Below, piece by piece: positions 63,371-64,000 of a DNA stretch of 64,000 nt; within the stretch, counting starts at the first letter, position 1, and every line of letters starts with the position of its first letter. Origin of the DNA: an uncultured bacterium (GTDB taxonomy: Bacteria > Atribacterota > Atribacteria > Atribacterales > Caldatribacteriaceae); assembly GCA_937139415.1 (NCBI GenBank), contig CAKZPS010000063.1, positions 1 through 64,000 of the forward strand, in the 5' to 3' direction. The notes under the pieces were generated by a model that was not told where the DNA came from, made no database searches, and saw only the letters and a list, made by a program, of their open reading frames with translations. The position numbers were made by a program, and so were the translations under genes.

Positions 63371-64000
63371 AAACCCGTTTTGCTCCCAGTCCAACTGGTT
63401 TTCTCCACATCGGAGGGGCGAGAACGGCGGTATTTAACTGGGCGTTTGCCCGAAAGGAAAAGGGTATTTTTCTCTTGCGTATCGAAGATACCGATCGAGA
63501 ACGTTCCCGACCCCTTTTTGAAGAGGCTGTACTTGAAGATTTGCGGTGGTTGGGAATTGATTGGAACGAAGGTCCTTATCGCCAGAGCGAGCGGTTCGGT
63601 TTGTATCAATCCTTTTTCGCCGATCTACAGAACCGAAATCTCGTGTATCCTTGTTATTGCACCCCCCAGGAACTCGAAGCGGAAAGAGAGAAAGCCTTAG
63701 CGCAAGGGAAACCTCCTCGTTACTCGGGGAAATGTTTTTTTGCTACCTCCGAGGATCGGGCTCGATGGGAGAAGGAAGGACGCCTCCCTTCATGGCGTTT
63801 CCGGATTCCGGCGGGTGGCGTAGTTCGCTTCCATGATCTTATCCGCGGAGAGATGCATTTTAGTTGTGCCTCTTTGGGAGATTTCATCATTATCAAGTCT
63901 GATGGAGTGCCCACCTATAATTTTGCCTGTGTTATTGACGATGCCCTCATGGGAATTTCCCACGTACTCCGAGGAGAGGAGCACCTTTCCAATACTCCTT
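63358..64000 (+). CDS. gltX: Glutamyl-tRNA synthetase, N-terminal part (runs off the window)
   Basis: 214 codons are visible from ATG 63358. [20 protein letters not shown] carries the HIGH-like HIGG motif; [21 protein letters not shown] and [17 protein letters not shown] are standard for bacterial GluRS. The KMSKS motif and anticodon-binding domain lie beyond 64000. Directly overlaps the end of the RlpA-like gene. Class I synthetase charging tRNA-Glu; whether it is the discriminating or non-discriminating form cannot be told from this part. Confidence 0.95.
   Translation, partial: METVKTRFAPSPTGFLHIGGARTAVFNWAFARKEKGIFLLRIEDTDRERSRPLFEEAVLEDLRWLGIDWNEGPYRQSERFGLYQSFFADLQNRNLVYPCYCTPQELEAEREKALAQGKPPRYSGKCFFATSEDRARWEKEGRLPSWRFRIPAGGVVRFHDLIRGEMHFSCASLGDFIIIKSDGVPTYNFACVIDDALMGISHVLRGEEHLSNTP

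Overview
The window looks like a chromosomal piece of an anaerobic, sugar-using, probably thermophilic bacterium. GC content is moderate, GTG and TTG starts are common, and ABC sugar-uptake operons are dense. The gene order greA-lysS-ctsR-mcsA-mcsB-clpC-radA-yacL-ispD-ispF-(rlpA-like)-gltX is shared with Firmicutes. Together with an RlpA-like protein and a Tneap-type I-B CRISPR-Cas locus, this fits a lineage near Firmicutes, Atribacterota or Thermotogota. That placement is inference; there is no rRNA or tRNA gene here to anchor it.

Layout. 1-12,760: a ROK-type repressor and an amino-sugar-like catabolic cluster (UroD-fold protein, ribose-type ABC transporter, NagB-like, NagA, old-yellow-enzyme/FadH-like reductase, Gfo/Idh dehydrogenase, fucose-isomerase-like protein), with several genes broken by small indels. 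12,984-15,014: a FIST-GGDEF diguanylate cyclase. 15,177-24,460: a decaying type I-B CRISPR-Cas locus (WYL regulator, cas6, cas8/cst1, cas7/cst2, cas5, cas3, cas4, cas1, cas2, one leftover repeat). 24,461-27,246: a cyclic-di-GMP-I (GEMM) riboswitch before a C39-like lipoprotein, another lipoprotein and a decayed secreted protein. 27,248-33,982: an attenuator-preceded pyrimidine operon pyrB-C-F-K-D-E plus an M20 peptidase. 34,068-39,454: HlyC/CorC protein, FGGY kinase, then SAM hydroxide adenosyltransferase and MFS genes on the minus strand, and a Gx transporter. 39,646-44,729: an intact ribose-type ABC transporter with a second FGGY kinase. 45,516-52,254: a LacI regulator with tandem operators, a second UroD-fold protein, a maltose-type ABC transporter and a GH1 glycosidase. 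52,461-64,000: the housekeeping block listed above, with gltX running off the end.

How it fits together. Three sugar operons, each with its binding-protein gene followed by a stem-loop, feed two kinases, a glycosidase and amino-sugar enzymes. Two of them start with a UroD-fold protein of unknown role. The diguanylate cyclase and the c-di-GMP riboswitch lie 10 kb apart and could belong to one signalling circuit. Frameshifts and nonsense codons are confined to accessory genes (the first sugar cluster, the cas locus, the 26.6-27.1 kb gene and the 47.7-50 kb transporter). The 20 kb from pyrB to the second UroD gene and the 14 kb after 50 kb are open throughout. This points to real gene decay rather than uniform sequence error, although the reads cannot be inspected here.
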